From: Zea mays
Taxonomy: Eukaryota; Streptophyta; Magnoliopsida; Poales; Poaceae
Direction: 5' to 3'
Assembly: GCF_902167145.1 (NCBI RefSeq)
Contig: NC_050100.1
Coordinates: 216,312,081-216,376,080, forward strand
Length of the DNA stretch: 64,000 nucleotides
Of the stretch, positions 20,990 to 32,320 are shown piece after piece. Every line of letters starts with the position of its first letter. Position 1 is the stretch's first letter. The position numbers and the translations under genes were made by a program. Under the pieces are notes generated by a model. It worked only from the letters and a program-made list of their open reading frames with translations. It did not search any database and was not told where the DNA came from.

Positions 20990-23900
20990 TCAGAGAATGG
21001 TGCACCCGCATCTGTTCTGCTTGACGGAATTCGCAAGCTGCTTCTCTGGAAAATTATAGGTGAACAACATGTTAGAGGTATGTTTACAAATGTCAAGAAA
21101 ATCACAATAGCTTTCAGCATCACAGTTAAGATCATATTAAACAACAAAAAGAAATTACTTAGTATGCTTGTGGCCGCATATCACCCAAACATTCCACCGC
21201 GTCAACTTACAGTGTGTTTGGTTTGTGGAGTCACCTTATGCTTCATGAGTTGATACATCATGAGTTCATTCCATAAATTTTGGTGGAATCAACTTATTCC
21301 TCGTATGTATACTAATTATTAGCTTATAAAGAATGTTGTGGTGATGGATCAACTCATTCTATTCCACAAACCAAATAAAAAATTGAGGAGTGAGAAAATG
21401 TACCAGCTCATTCCTCAAACCAAACACACCCTTAATGCTCATGTTGGTACAAGTTCTATCTTAAGACACCTAAGATACCTAAGCACCTCAAGACTTGCTG
21501 TATTGAAAATTATTAGAAGGTTGTGTTGTGGTTGTGTGTTCGAAAGTTTGGATCTCTAGGCATCATTAGTGGTGGAGATAGTGCGCGCACACACACATGA
21601 TAGGTACACGCATAGTCACAAGAAACATGTTAAGTGGTAGCGACACTCGATCAAGAAACGTCATCCCCGACCAAGATACGTGGGGTCATTTTTGTTCTCA
21701 CAATGTAAAAATCTCTCATAGGTAGCCGCATTCCTCGGCCCTATCGATCCGGGAACTTTGTGACTTATGTACACGTGAGAAAACTACTCCCATATATAAG
21801 CAACTCAGCTCATAACTTGAACTAAAAAGTTTAAATTCACATGGAGTAACTGGAAATATCTTTCAGGTTGTAGTATTTGGATAACAGAGATACATCCCTA
21901 GATGCATTCACTACCACAAGAATAGGAGCAGTATGTTTCCAGCACAAGAGTTGATCATGACAAACACTTCAATTAAATATATGGAAATAGAACTCAAGTT
22001 ATTTGTCATGGGAACCAAGAAAATGCTATGATCAAAGAGCTGAAATTGTCGGCAATACCACTGTTTTTGTCAGCTTGTGGAGGTCGCACTACCACATGCA
22101 TTGTAATTACACCTCCTGGGACCTCTCCTACTGGAACACGGGACTCTGCAAGTGTCCGATTATTCTCCAATATCCTTCCAGCATTGATAAGCTTCAAGTC
22201 ATTAACAGTTTTTGGAGTTATATCCTTATCTGTTAGCACAAATAAAATAACAAATTCCATTCAGAAAACAAGAACAACATGCATGGATTGAGAAACAGAG
22301 AATTTGCACTGAAAAGTTCCAATGTGTAGGACATGATATGACAACACAGTAACTCAGTAAGTTTCCAGCACAATCAACCAAGGGTCTCACAGACAGAAAA
22401 TACAATATGCTATTGCACAATGCTCAGTTTGAATTTTGAAATGCAAATTGAGAAACTGATAAAGCTAGCAGAATTGATGCAGGCACCCTTCAAATAGATA
22501 ACAGAAGGAATAAATATGTCAGGTTCGTGACGATTCACATACTTATGTTTGGATCAACACAAGCAGGCATGTGCAAGTACACACGTTCCTTGTGTTGTGA
22601 ATGCACGCAAAAGCATCAATATAGTTTTCACATTCCACATGTTGATTCAGCCAGAAAGGCTCAGTTTTTACTTGATCTAGTCCGGTTCCCATGTGGGTGC
22701 ACCTCATGCAAGTATTTCATGAAGTCATGCCAAGGAAAGTTCCATCACAAAGCGGGAGAATCAGAGAACTGTCATTACTATCATTCAGAGTATTCTACTC
22801 AGCAAAAGGGCCTCTAGCTGAGTTGGTTAGGTGGTCTGAGTAGCGTTCCTTAAGTACTAAGTTCAAATCCCAGTGGGAGCGAATTTCAAACTAAGGTTAA
22901 AAAAGATCACTTGCCGGTTCCCTGGTTGTGTGCACACGAGATGGACTGACCTATGGGGGCGGATCCTCGTGTATGGGCTGGGAAGGCTCAAAACACGAGC
23001 AAAGATCTGGCCTATAGGGGACAGACACTCATGCTGCACAGGAGGGCATCTTTCGTGACTTTTCTCGGTCGGGACTCGATTGAGCTTCTTCTTAATATAT
23101 AATACCGTGCGGGCAGTCTTTCCCTACCGAACGAGAGTATTCTACTCACTAAATCGTTAGTATTCTTTATCCAAAACATCAATTATTCAATTGTACAACA
23201 GTCACTAATTATTTCTGAAGATGTTTCTAAAATGACTTCTGCTGGCTTACAAAAGATCTCTGACTGTTTAAGTGAAAAAGTACAGATCATTCTGCTGCTT
23301 AGTGCAAGTGCTTACACAATGTTCTCTCAGTAACTTACACGTACCATGGGACTAGTGTCTACTATGGCTTGCTGTTGCTGACCAACATGCTCAAAAGTGA
23401 CCTGACATCCAAACAATTTCTCTCTGATATACTAATATTTAATAAGGCCCAAGGTTCAATTCACAAACAGCACAAATGTCCAAGGTTTCACTTGAATACC
23501 AGACAGCTAAGGATTCAGAGTGAATTGTTTGCCCTCATCTTATAAGGTGTGCAAATCACATGATAGGCCAAACTATTAATCAGAATGTTTGTCAATGGTG
23601 AAAAGTTGAGCTGTTGCACTTCTGCAGAGAAACTCAGGTTATCTAACAGTCGGACATTGAAAAGCTTTCCATAGTGCTGTAAAACTCCCTTTACAGATTT
23701 GAAGAGAGTAATATGGCCTTGTGCACTTTGCTTCTTTTACATAGTGCTATAATCACTCGAAAGGTCTACAGTTATTAATATGGCCTTGTGCACTTTGCTT
23801 CTTTTACAGCAAACAAAATAAGCGAGACCCTGTTTCCATCCGTTCCACTTACAATCTGTGAACTGTTTCCAAAAAAGCTCTTCGCTCACAAAATTGGCAA

Positions 23901-24645
23901 TTGGTATTCACAGATGAGAATTTCGCACCACATAAAGCAAAGAACCGAAAGTATCAACTAACTGATAATATGGCACAACCAGTACTGGGATTCTGCATAC
24001 CCCAAAAAAGAGAGAGGATATGGCATAGCCAGTCACAGGATACTTCTGAAGCTAGCCAAACACAGGATGCTTCTGAAGCTAGCTAATCACAGGATACTTC
24101 TGAAGCTAGCCAGTCACAGGATACTGCCGAAGCTAATTAGCGAATATGGCAGAGCCACTCAAAGCATAATGCTGAAGCTAATAATTGAATAAGGCATAGC
24201 CGGTTCTAGGACTTTGCTGAAGAAGAAAACAAAAGTATAGTTTCCCTCTACTCAACTGACCATGCATCCAGAAAACAACAAGAAATCAAAGGTGCCACGA
24301 GAAGTCATACGCCACAAGCAAAATAGCAGGGGTAGCAAGAAAACTAGCGAAACATGAGCACAAAGCCAAAAAAGAAGCAATACATGATCCAGAAAACTCA
24401 TGACATGAGAATACCCCTCCACCTAAATTACAAAAGCGTCCATCGCTTGTATCAGCAGATCGGGAAGGCACAGGCGTGTACGCTACCAAATCAATAAGTC
24501 TCACTGCCTCACCTTGCGGCCACCGAGCGAGGATGAACTCCTTGAGCGAGGAGACCGTGGTGGAGGGATCGTACTTGGTGGGCCCGATGTCCGTGCCGTC
24601 GAAGAGCCGGAACCTGACCTCGATCGGCTCCTTCCCGCCGGCCAT
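20990..24645 (-). CDS. MUB: Membrane-anchored ubiquitin-fold protein (MUB)
   Basis: CDS is complement(join(20990..21045, 22059..22229, 24513..24645)), 119 residues. MUBs are small ubiquitin-fold proteins, prenylated at the C terminus and held at the plasma membrane, where they recruit some E2 enzymes. Exon 1 gives 'MAGGKEPIEVRFRLFDGTDI' and 'KYDPSTTVSSLKEFILARWP' and ends at donor CAAG|GTGAGG. Exon 2 gives 'DKDITPKTVNDLKLINAGRI', 'LENNRTLAESRVPVGEVPGG' and 'VITMHVVVRPPQADKNS'. Exon 3 gives 'EKQLANSVKQNRCGCTIL'. The tail CTIL is a CaaX box ending in Leu, favouring geranylgeranylation, with a second Cys nearby for possible acylation. All three junctions keep frame. Intron 1 (2283 bp) holds a SINE and a 27-bp tandem repeat, intron 2 (1013 bp) a Tourist MITE. 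The length is normal for the family. The ATG at 24645 was chosen over an upstream in-frame ATG at 24696 because family members begin MAGGK or similar. Confidence 0.92.
21210..21431. mobile_element. Tourist-like MITE in MUB intron 2
   Basis: A 222-bp element with inverted ends CAGTGTGTTTGGTTTGTGGA and TCCTCAAACCAAACACACCC, flanked by TTA at 21207-21209 and 21432-21434. It is non-coding. Confidence 0.8.
22808..23133 (+). mobile_element. tRNA-derived SINE in MUB intron 1
   Basis: The 5' part resembles a tRNA gene with an RNA polymerase III A box TAGCTGAGTTGG (22815-22826) and B box GTTCAAATCCC (22861-22871). It is flanked by a 15-bp perfect target duplication agagtattctactca at 22787-22801 and 23134-23148; a few bases (gcaaaa) between the left copy and the SINE may extend it. 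The body after the B box is about 260 bp and ends without an obvious A or T tail (..cttcttaatatataatacc..ttccctaccg). It lies antisense to the MUB transcript. It resembles grass Au-type SINEs at its 3' part, from memory only. Confidence 0.85.
24031..24138. repeat. Four-unit 27-bp tandem repeat in MUB intron 1
   Basis: Four units of 27 bp built on agtcacaggatacttctgaa plus gctagcc, with a few substitutions and the last unit the most diverged. Looser echoes of the unit (gctgaagctaat..) continue to about 24215. Confidence 0.85.
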
Positions 24646-25368
24646 ATCCTCCCCGCCAGATCGCCGGCGGCGGCCCACCACACCTCCCCTTCCCAAGATC
24701 CAAGCCCCGGATCAAAGGCCCATAGGAGCAAGGAAGCGGCCAAAAAAAAGGAAATCCACAGAAACACGCGCAAGGTGGGAATTTGACGACGAATTCTTGC
24801 TTCCGCGTGGGGTGAAAGCGAGGGGGCGGCAACTCGGTGGGGGAGGAGAGGAAGACGAGAGCCAGGGAGGAGAGAGAGAGAGAGACGGGGTAGTGGGCTT
24901 CCTCCTCTCGGTGCGTGTATTGACGGATACGCCCAAGCACAAATTTTTAATTGTGGTTTTGGCATCGAGCCATGGTGTTGATGGAGCGTGAAAGCGATTG
25001 GCGAGGCCGAGGCGGAGCGGGGAATTCTATGCCGACCGGGGTTCGACGTCGGCGACGGGCGATGGCGGCTTCTATCTCGGGCACTTTGACTGCCCTCGGT
25101 GGTCTCGTCGACGTCTTCTTCACTGTTCTGTACTGCTGTTGTGGAACATCTCTCTCTCCCCCCTTTGTCTCTTCTTTGGTTGTACTGTTACAGGTCCAGC
25201 TTGTTTTTCATTTCAAAATAAATAGTCAACAAATACAAACCACAATCCACTGATGGATTGCTCTGGGGGAAAGTTTTGTACATGGATGTGCCGAGTGGGT
25301 TTTAAGACTATTTTATTCTCGTATTTGTAGTTATGTGGAATTAAAGCTATGTCTAAGGCCAGGGTCTG

Positions 25369-25490
25369 TTTGGTTCGTGACTAACTATGTCACACTTTGC
25401 GTAAGGTTAGTCGTTCGAATTTACGAACTAACCTTAGACACAAAAGTTAGATAAAATATAGCAAGTTAGACAGCGAATCAAACATATCTA
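25369..25490. repeat. MITE-like inverted repeat
   Basis: Ends CTGTTTGGTTCGTGACTAAC and its imperfect inverse (GTTAGACAGCGAATCAAACAT) enclose a short palindrome (TAAGGTTAGT..ACTAACCTTA) near 25402-25436. Size and the GTTTGG terminus suit a small Tourist-like MITE; no clean target duplication was found. Confidence 0.4.
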
Positions 25491-26560
25491 CTACCTGCAT
25501 TCTCAAATATTTGTCGTTTGCTAGTAATTTTTGAACTAAACCACAACAAATAAAAAACGGAAAAGTATAATATAGCTTATAGACTATATAAAAATTTATT
25601 GACCTATTTATAGATTATGAAAATTTAGATATTTAGATTATATTATCCACCTAATAATATAATATGTGTTGTTGGTGTGTCTTTTAATTTATTTAATCTG
25701 GATTGTATAATACGAAGGATAAAGGATAAATAATCAGGAATTACGATACGAACGGATGCAGGAAGATTACCCTAGATACCCTGGAAATGAAATGGTAAAA
25801 AGAAAAAACGTTCTTGATCACAGGACTGCTGGCACAGGAGCACGGAGCAGCAGGCGTCTCCTTAACCTTACCAAGAAGCCAATTCTATGCCGTAACGTCC
25901 GGCTACTGATGTGCGGAGCCAGACCCAGACGGCCTCAGATGTTACGGAAGAGGTTCTGGCCGGCCTTGAGCAGCTTGGCGAGCACAGTGTTATATTTCCA
26001 ACATCTGCATTCCACTGGGTAATTATCACGAGCTGGCTGCGATGGTTGGCTATTATTCTAGGCAACCAACTCATAGAGTTTCGGCCATTTGGTGATCACG
26101 CGACCATGCAGAACAGCTCAACATCCAGTTTCCCAGGCAATAGTCTGCACAAAAATCACAGGCACATGCAAAAAAAAACGCGAAAACAGTCAAATGAATG
26201 CGGCAAGGCGGAAAAAAAAATTCAGCAGTTATGTTGTGCAGCTTGCTACGCTGTCCAAATTTTCAGAACTAGCAGTGTATTATATGACCACGGATTAGGA
26301 TAAGTTGTCTGGAGTTGGAGGATGAGTGCATTTTTAGGACTGGAAAAGTACGGTAGCCTGACGACACCAGATGAAACACCAGCCAAAAAGGAAGATTATG
26401 ACGTGCTATCCGCAGTTTGTAAAATAAAATAACAAGGACTAGTTTGGGAATTTTAATTTTGTTTAATGATTCCTATTTTCTAAGGAAAAGTAACCTTTTT
26501 CTTGGTAAAATGAAACCGGTGCTTGTCAGATGTGATCCGATTCTAAAAAGGGATATTAAA

Positions 26561-26840
26561 GCATGTCCAAAAGCTCCCTAGAAAATGATTCCTTAAAATC
26601 AGTTTTGAGGGCATCTAAAAACTTAGTGGGGTAGATTTTAATCCTTTCTCTAACATATTCCTAAAAGCGGCAGATTGTTTCTAGTGAGTCCAAAAACCTT
26701 CTCATTTGTAGCTACAAATAAGTGAATTTTAAGGGCTATGAAAAAGTTGTAAGTGTTTTAGGGGAACTATTGAGACACGTTTTGTATTTTTTCCAAAAAA
26801 AATGATTTAGAAGAGAATTCTGTGAAGCTCTTGAAGATGC
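26561..26840. repeat. MITE-like inverted repeat
   Basis: Ends GCATGTCCAAAAGCTC and AGCTCTTGAAGATGC are imperfect inverse copies about 280 bp apart around an AT-rich non-coding interior. Flanking duplication is uncertain. Confidence 0.45.
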
Positions 26841-27108
26841 TTATCAGGACAGCTAACAGGATTGGTAACGCCACTGTCTTCGTGGACTGATCGATGGAAC
26901 TAAACCCTACACATCCATACAATTGTTTTTAAAGTTTTCGCTACAAATTTTCAACTGAATCATTGACGCGCTTGCTACCAAATATTCTAGTACACTGATG
27001 GACTGGTGGTGAGTGGTGACAGTGACGGTTAGTTTTTTTTAAAAGAAACTTCAAGCACCTGTTGGAAGAACGGTAAAGTAATAGGGTTGTATTTCTCGGA
27101 ACCTTTTA

Positions 27109-27245
27109 GGGTTTGTTCGGTTAGCTCTCAATACATGTAGATTGAGTGGAATTGAATGAGTTTAAATCTCAAACAAGTTAAATTTCTTCTTAATTTTTTC
27201 CAATCTCATTCAATCTGTATGTATTGGGAATAAACGAACAAGGCC
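27109..27245. mobile_element. Small Tourist-like MITE
   Basis: A 137-bp element with ends GGGTTTGTTCGGTTA and AAACGAACAAGGCC, inner inverted CAATACAT blocks, and TTA at 27106-27108 and 27246-27248. A related left end (GGTTTTGTTCGGTCA) starts again at 27250 without a matching right end. Confidence 0.7.
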
Positions 27246-27529
27246 TTAAGGTTTTGTTCGGTCATTAACGTCCTACTAAAATTGGGGGTGAGAGTGATAT
27301 AAGAGATTTTGACTTGTTGAGGTTTCAACCCACTCATTTTTTCCAATCCACATAGATTGATATTACAACGAAAAAACTCTAAATATGTTTGGAGCTTGTG
27401 TCGTCGTAATAGCCGGGCTCCCATGGCTCACTCGATGACTAAGGGCGCCCCATGTCCCTTGGAACAGCCCGAGGGCTTTTGAGACATTCGGAGACCTATC
27501 TCTTAGGATATGCGTAGGGCCATGTGGAC

Positions 27530-28034
27530 TAGGACTGAGCGTTCGGTTCTTCGGTTCGGTTTCTCGGTTCTTGTAGAAATTCGGTCCTTCAAAAACTAGA
27601 ACCGAAATAGCAAGATAAAAAAACCAGAACCGACTAGTTCGGTTCTCGGTTCCTTGGTTCTAATCGAACTGTAACAACCACTCTAAAATTCTGAATAACG
27701 GCAGCTTTTGTGAGAAATTTCAGCAGCATCTCCCCACAAACAACCACAAGTGCACAATGCCTAAAATTTCATAGATAATACATGGATGATTAGAGGTTCA
27801 ACATAAATCGATAAACACAACATCCGAAGTTACAAACACATGTAACAAATTGAATCTGGTACTTTCGGTTTTTTCGGTTCTTTGGAGTGCAGAACCAAAA
27901 ATATCTCATTTATTTCGATTCTCAAAAAACCAGAACCAAATTTCATAACGGTTCCTTCGATTCGGTTAGTTCGGTTTCGGTTCTCGGTTATTTCGGTTCG
28001 GTTCCTCGGTTTCGGTTCTTTTTGCCCAGACCTA
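27530..28034. mobile_element. Non-autonomous hAT element
   Basis: A 505-bp element with inverted ends TAGGACTGAGC and GCCCAGACCTA and a perfect 8-bp target duplication ATGTGGAC at 27522-27529 and 28035-28042. Both subterminal zones are filled with repeats of TTCGGTTC-type hexamers in direct and inverted orientation, as in other hAT elements. It has no coding capacity. Confidence 0.88.
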
Positions 28035-28042
28035 ATGTGGAC

Positions 28043-28720
28043 ATTGGAAGGCCGGGAGGCCTTTGGGGCCCTTGTAGGCCCTCATGGCTATTGTAACACC
28101 GAGGACCCTCAGGTCTCTGGGTACGTCCGGAGTTGTTAAGCACGGTCGAGTCATTCAGGGTTAATGTACTGTACGATGGTATTGTTCATGATCATAGGCA
28201 TATGTAGTCTAGTTTTGCTACTTGTGCAAGTTAACAAGGTAATTAACTATTGGATTAATTGATATATGTAATATACCTATAATGTATGAAGTAATTGATG
28301 TATGTTATAGTTATTAATCCATCTCCTTTATAAATCCTAATGTTATATCTAACTCTTATAGCATGAGTATGATGGAATACACAGCACAAAGCTACCTATC
28401 ACTTTTTTCGTTGAGTTACATCTGAAACTTTTTGTCTCAATCCTCTACACCCATAGATAATTAGGGAGAGTAGACCTCCAGAACCATCGCCCGCTAAAGA
28501 CAATTGTTTAGATGTGTGAGTGATCAAGTTGCTAGGGAGCGTTTTCACAATTGCTCGTTGAAGATCTCAAATACGGTGGATGTCCAATGGACGACACTAC
28601 AAACTTCTACCTATATCATCTTTGGTCCACAACTTCAAACAGCACAAGATGTTAACACATCTTGTGTAAATAGTGACACCAATGCCTTGAGCGCTGGTCT
28701 CTTCGCATGTGCACCTTGAT
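28043..28720. other. Intergenic, no gene seen
   Basis: AT-rich DNA with short random frames only. Confidence 0.4.
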
Positions 28721-28764
28721 ATTTGAATTTATGAAATTCAGTTTATTCTCTACTATAATGAGTA

Positions 28765-28765
<1 letters not shown>

Positions 28766-28837
<72 letters not shown>
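28766..28837. repeat. (ATT)24 microsatellite
   Basis: Twenty-four uninterrupted ATT units. About 45 bp on its left (28724-28765) and on its right (28857-28900) are near-identical copies (..gaattca.tttattctctac, then aatgagtata), so the array sits between short direct repeats. Confidence 0.95.
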
Positions 28838-28900
28838 TGTGTTTGCTACTTCCGAATCTATGGAATTCAATTTATTCTCTACTACAATGAGTATACTGCC

Positions 28901-30756
28901 ATTGTTTATGTTTGGTATTATTGAGAGTAGTCGATTAACACACATGTTAGATATATACGTGGTCACATGAATTACCCGAAAATTCTTAGAATCTATATAT
29001 AAATAACTAAATAGACTTCTCGCTGTCTATTTAATTGTCGACAAACTATTTAATACTTACATTTTGTCTATGGTCCATTTGTCGGAGCACGGGCTGATCT
29101 GAAGGAGACGACAACCCCACCAGGCCACGGCCACCAGCCTTTTACTGTTCGATGCGACAGCTAGCCTAATTAATGAAGCATGTCATCATTTGATTGAAAA
29201 ATACGAAGTTGAAAACTACAGGAAGAAGGTTACCAGAAGCAATGGATAATCTACTGTCTGTCTCGTATCGTTGTTTGAGAGGGCCCTTGCCTGATTACAG
29301 GTAAGAACACCTGCTGGTTGATGCTAGTACACTAGTACATGTGCGTATGCATCACGACACCCTCGTTTGTTTGCGCCCTCATATTGCTCTTGCTGGATTT
29401 GCAAATTATGAGCTGTTTTTTTTTCCAAAGAAAAAAATCGAAGCCATATTATGACCTGTTAGAACGGCTCTCTTGGCCTTTTTGAGGAATCCAAAAGCAT
29501 TTGAAATTGTTCCAACGGCGTCTCTCCCTCTCTCACCAAAAAAAAAAGTTCCAACAGCCTATCACTCATTATGTATGTATGTGCAAATTTTTATTCTATG
29601 AGCAACTTGAAACCTGGTCCCCATGTCTTCAGGAAAAAAGGAGAAAAACTTACTTGGAATTATGGGGTTCTATTCTTATCCCACGCATAAAGTGATGACC
29701 GGATGTATATAGCACTCCACTACACTCCCCCTTTTTTCCAAAAAAAAAGGCTCAGGTAATTCCTTTTTCCACGTCCATGTTATGCTACATATCGCTTTAT
29801 CTGTATCTTGAACAGGGCCACACTTGTGCTAATCTGCATGTTTGTTAGTGGAACTGTGGGAGAAATGATCAGTGCGCAGCAGATACGCCACTGACTTGCG
29901 CGTCACACAGACACCCCGAGCTACCCGTAGTGGAGGAGGCATGGGCCTACTGATCGAGATGAGAGGTCAAGAGCTGATACGCACGTGTTGTACTAATACG
30001 CACGTTCGCTTTGGCGCGGTCGTCGGCCTGGCAGCTCCTGGGAAGGAGATCGTAGTCGACGCTGGGCTCCTCCATGGCCAGGAGAACCCACGATAAGAAC
30101 GGAAAGATAGCCCACTTGTACACCTTCATTGCCGGCGTAGCTATGGCCTACATATCCTGCAATTCTGCTCCGCTCTCGCGAGTTCTCCAATCGACTAGCT
30201 AGCTCTATCTCCTGGTGTGCGGAAATGGACGCGTGTGTGCAGCTTCTGCCTGCTACAAGTTCTGGAGCCGGTACTGGTGGTTGGGGATAAAAGAAGGTGA
30301 CTTGATTTAAATATTGATAGATGAAATTCAGAGAGTCTGCTGGTTTATCCTACCGTTTAGAAAGCTATCTATTTTTTAGTCTTATAAAACTCCAAATTTA
30401 GCTAATATTATATTTAGATTCTTGAAGTTACTCTAACTATTAGTTCTAGTACATTTAAACACCCTCTATCCCTAGTTATGTCACTAGGTGGCTAAATGAT
30501 ACAGAGTGAATAGACCGATGGTTGAATCAGCCTGACAGGAATCACGGCGAAGAAAAGGTTCGTGGGAACCGAGTGCAAACGGGCCGAAAATGTGGATCTC
30601 AAATGCATGGGAAGCCCACTCCATAAAAACCGAGGCCTCCAGAACCTCTTTGGGCTATGATCCTGTGTGAGTCCCCATATTGTAAAAAAGGAGAACATTT
30701 TGCCCCTCTAAACTATTATTGTGGTCTGATTTTTTCTCCACAACCACAAACTCTAA
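28901..30756. other. Intergenic, no gene seen
   Basis: Mixed-composition DNA. A 74-codon frame at 29872-30096 and its antisense shadows show no domain. A-rich tracts near 29535 and 29735 are simple low complexity. Confidence 0.4.
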
Positions 30757-30850
30757 GGGCTAGTTTGGCATCCACATTTTTTATGAGATTTCCAATTTTT
30801 CAAGGGAAAATGAAAAATCTTTGAAAAAAATGAGGTTCTCAAACTAGCCC
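30757..30850. mobile_element. Very short Tourist-like MITE
   Basis: A 94-bp element with inverted ends GGGCTAGTTTGGCA and TCTCAAACTAGCCC and TAA at 30754-30756 and 30851-30853. The interior is A/T-rich. Confidence 0.75.
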
Positions 30851-31453
30851 TAAAACTAGACATCCTACCGACGAACGCTGAAAACCATAAAAATTACCTC
30901 CATGTCGTGGTTTCAAGCCGTTTCAAAGGAATTTTCTTCCTTTTTCAGTCAAAAAATGGTAAAACCATAAAAAGTGACTCTAGTCTTCTAATTTTTTTGA
31001 CGGAGATAGACCAGGATATGAAAAATCCAAATACAACATTTAAATAATAGGAAAGTAGGAAACAACGATTTGTTTGCTGCCACAACATTTAAATTTTTTA
31101 TTTGCTACATTAGACTCTTATATAGAGTAGTAGATTCATCTAACTGCCAGCCTGCCGTGCAGTGCAGGTGCGCGATCCCACGACCACGAGTCCCATCCGA
31201 TCCAACGATTTGTTTGCTGCCACAACCGCCCGAGCCCCGATCCAACGATTTGCAGCTCCACGGGTTCCTTTCCAGCCCAACGTGGTCCGATCGATCGAGG
31301 TCAGGTGCGAAACGACCGGGCTGCGCATAGGCGTTTTGGGCCTTTTGGCAAAGGCGTCTTGTCACGGACGCTCGGGCACCGGCGACTTCCTGTTCCTGCC
31401 TTCGCTCGCGGAGATAGAAGAGCGAACTCGACGTCGCGACCCCGCCCAGCCCA

Positions 31454-31462
31454 CCTATAAAA
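31454..31462 (+). promoter_or_regulatory. TATA box of the FAF-like gene
   Basis: CTATAAAAA in a GC-rich setting (CCCACCTATAAAAACGCGCG) lies 178 bases before the ATG at 31640, at a sensible distance for a plant core promoter with an initiation site near 31485. Confidence 0.6.
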
Positions 31463-31639
31463 ACGCGCGCCAATCTCCCCTGCCACCCCCTCCGAACTAC
31501 ACGCCGGATCAGCTTCGGCGCGCTATATATCCATCCACTAGTAAGCATCCCATCCTATCAGATTATACATTATATACGATCCACCTGATGATATTCAGCG
31601 GCATGATCTCCGGCATCCGATCCCTTCTCGAATCCCGAC

Positions 31640-32320
31640 ATGCCCGCTGCCGCCGCCGCGCGCGGCTGTGATCAACGTGAGGACGTCAAACAGAGACGCG
31701 ACGGAACCAACCTCGGGCACGGCGAGGATATGGAGGCAGCGAGGGGAGAGGAAGATGACTTGGATGGCTTCTGGGTGTCGTACGGGCGGCGGTGCCCGCG
31801 GCGCCGGCTGCCCCCGCTCATCCCGTCGCTGGTCGCCCGCGGCGCGCTCAGGCGGACTTGCACCGACGACGGGAGGCTCGTCATCCGGATAGTGCCCATC
31901 GTGCACGAGGACGATTCTTCGGTGCCGCCGCCGCCGCCGCTTCGGGAGCTACCGGCCGCTGCGCGAGATGCTAGTGCCAGGAGGACTAACGTTGCACGGC
32001 CGGACGACGACAGAACCAACCTTGGGCACGGCGAGGATGTCGAGGCAGTAGTAAAGCAGGAAGAGAAAGACGAAGAGGATGATAATATGAAAGCAAAGCA
32101 GACGCAAGAGGAAGATGACTTGTTGGATGGCTTCTGGGTGTCGTACGGGCGGCGGTGCCCGCGGCGCTGGCTGCCCCCGCTCATCTCGTCGCTGGTCGCC
32201 CGAGGCACGCTCAGGCGGACACGCACCGACGACGGGAGGCTTGTCATCCGGATAGTACCCGTCGTGTGGCCACTGGCCAGAGCGCGTCCGCGCCCGGCGG
32301 CGACGCGACCGTCTCGTTGA
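31640..32320 (+). CDS. FANTASTIC FOUR (FAF)-domain-like protein with duplicated domain
   Basis: An intronless frame of 226 residues. Two copies of the block 'DGFWVSYGRRCPRR.LPPLI.SLVARG.LRRT.TDDGRLVIRIVP' occur, one ending near residue 82 and the other near residue 210. They match the FAF domain pattern (Pro-Pro-Leu, then Arg and DDGRLV); plant FAF proteins affect meristem size, but the role of FAF-like relatives is unclear. The repeat period is 309 bp (31704 and 32013), in frame. An acidic, Lys/Gln-rich linker separates the copies. After the second copy the frame leaves the expected continuation at about 32266, reads a short Arg/Pro tail and stops at 32318-32320. The expected C-terminal part lies in another frame (see next entry), so this gene is probably frameshifted and the protein truncated. 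The family call is from memory of the motif. Confidence 0.6.
   Translation: MPAAAAARGCDQREDVKQRRDGTNLGHGEDMEAARGEEDDLDGFWVSYGRRCPRRRLPPLIPSLVARGALRRTCTDDGRLVIRIVPIVHEDDSSVPPPPPLRELPAAARDASARRTNVARPDDDRTNLGHGEDVEAVVKQEEKDEEDDNMKAKQTQEEDDLLDGFWVSYGRRCPRRWLPPLISSLVARGTLRRTRTDDGRLVIRIVPVVWPLARARPRPAATRPSR

Larger units (their letters stand above)
24646..27105. other. MUB upstream region and intergenic DNA
   Basis: 24646-25000 is GC-rich and purine-rich on the plus strand and should contain the MUB 5' leader and promoter. 25000-27105 contains two MITE-like segments described separately and no recognisable gene. Confidence 0.4.

Noticed and set aside
27249..27370. Second MITE starting GGTTTTGTTCGGTCA
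   Set aside because: Only a left end is visible; no inverted right end or target duplication could be found.
28652..28970. Frames with long Asn or Leu runs
   Set aside because: Translations of the (ATT)24 microsatellite.
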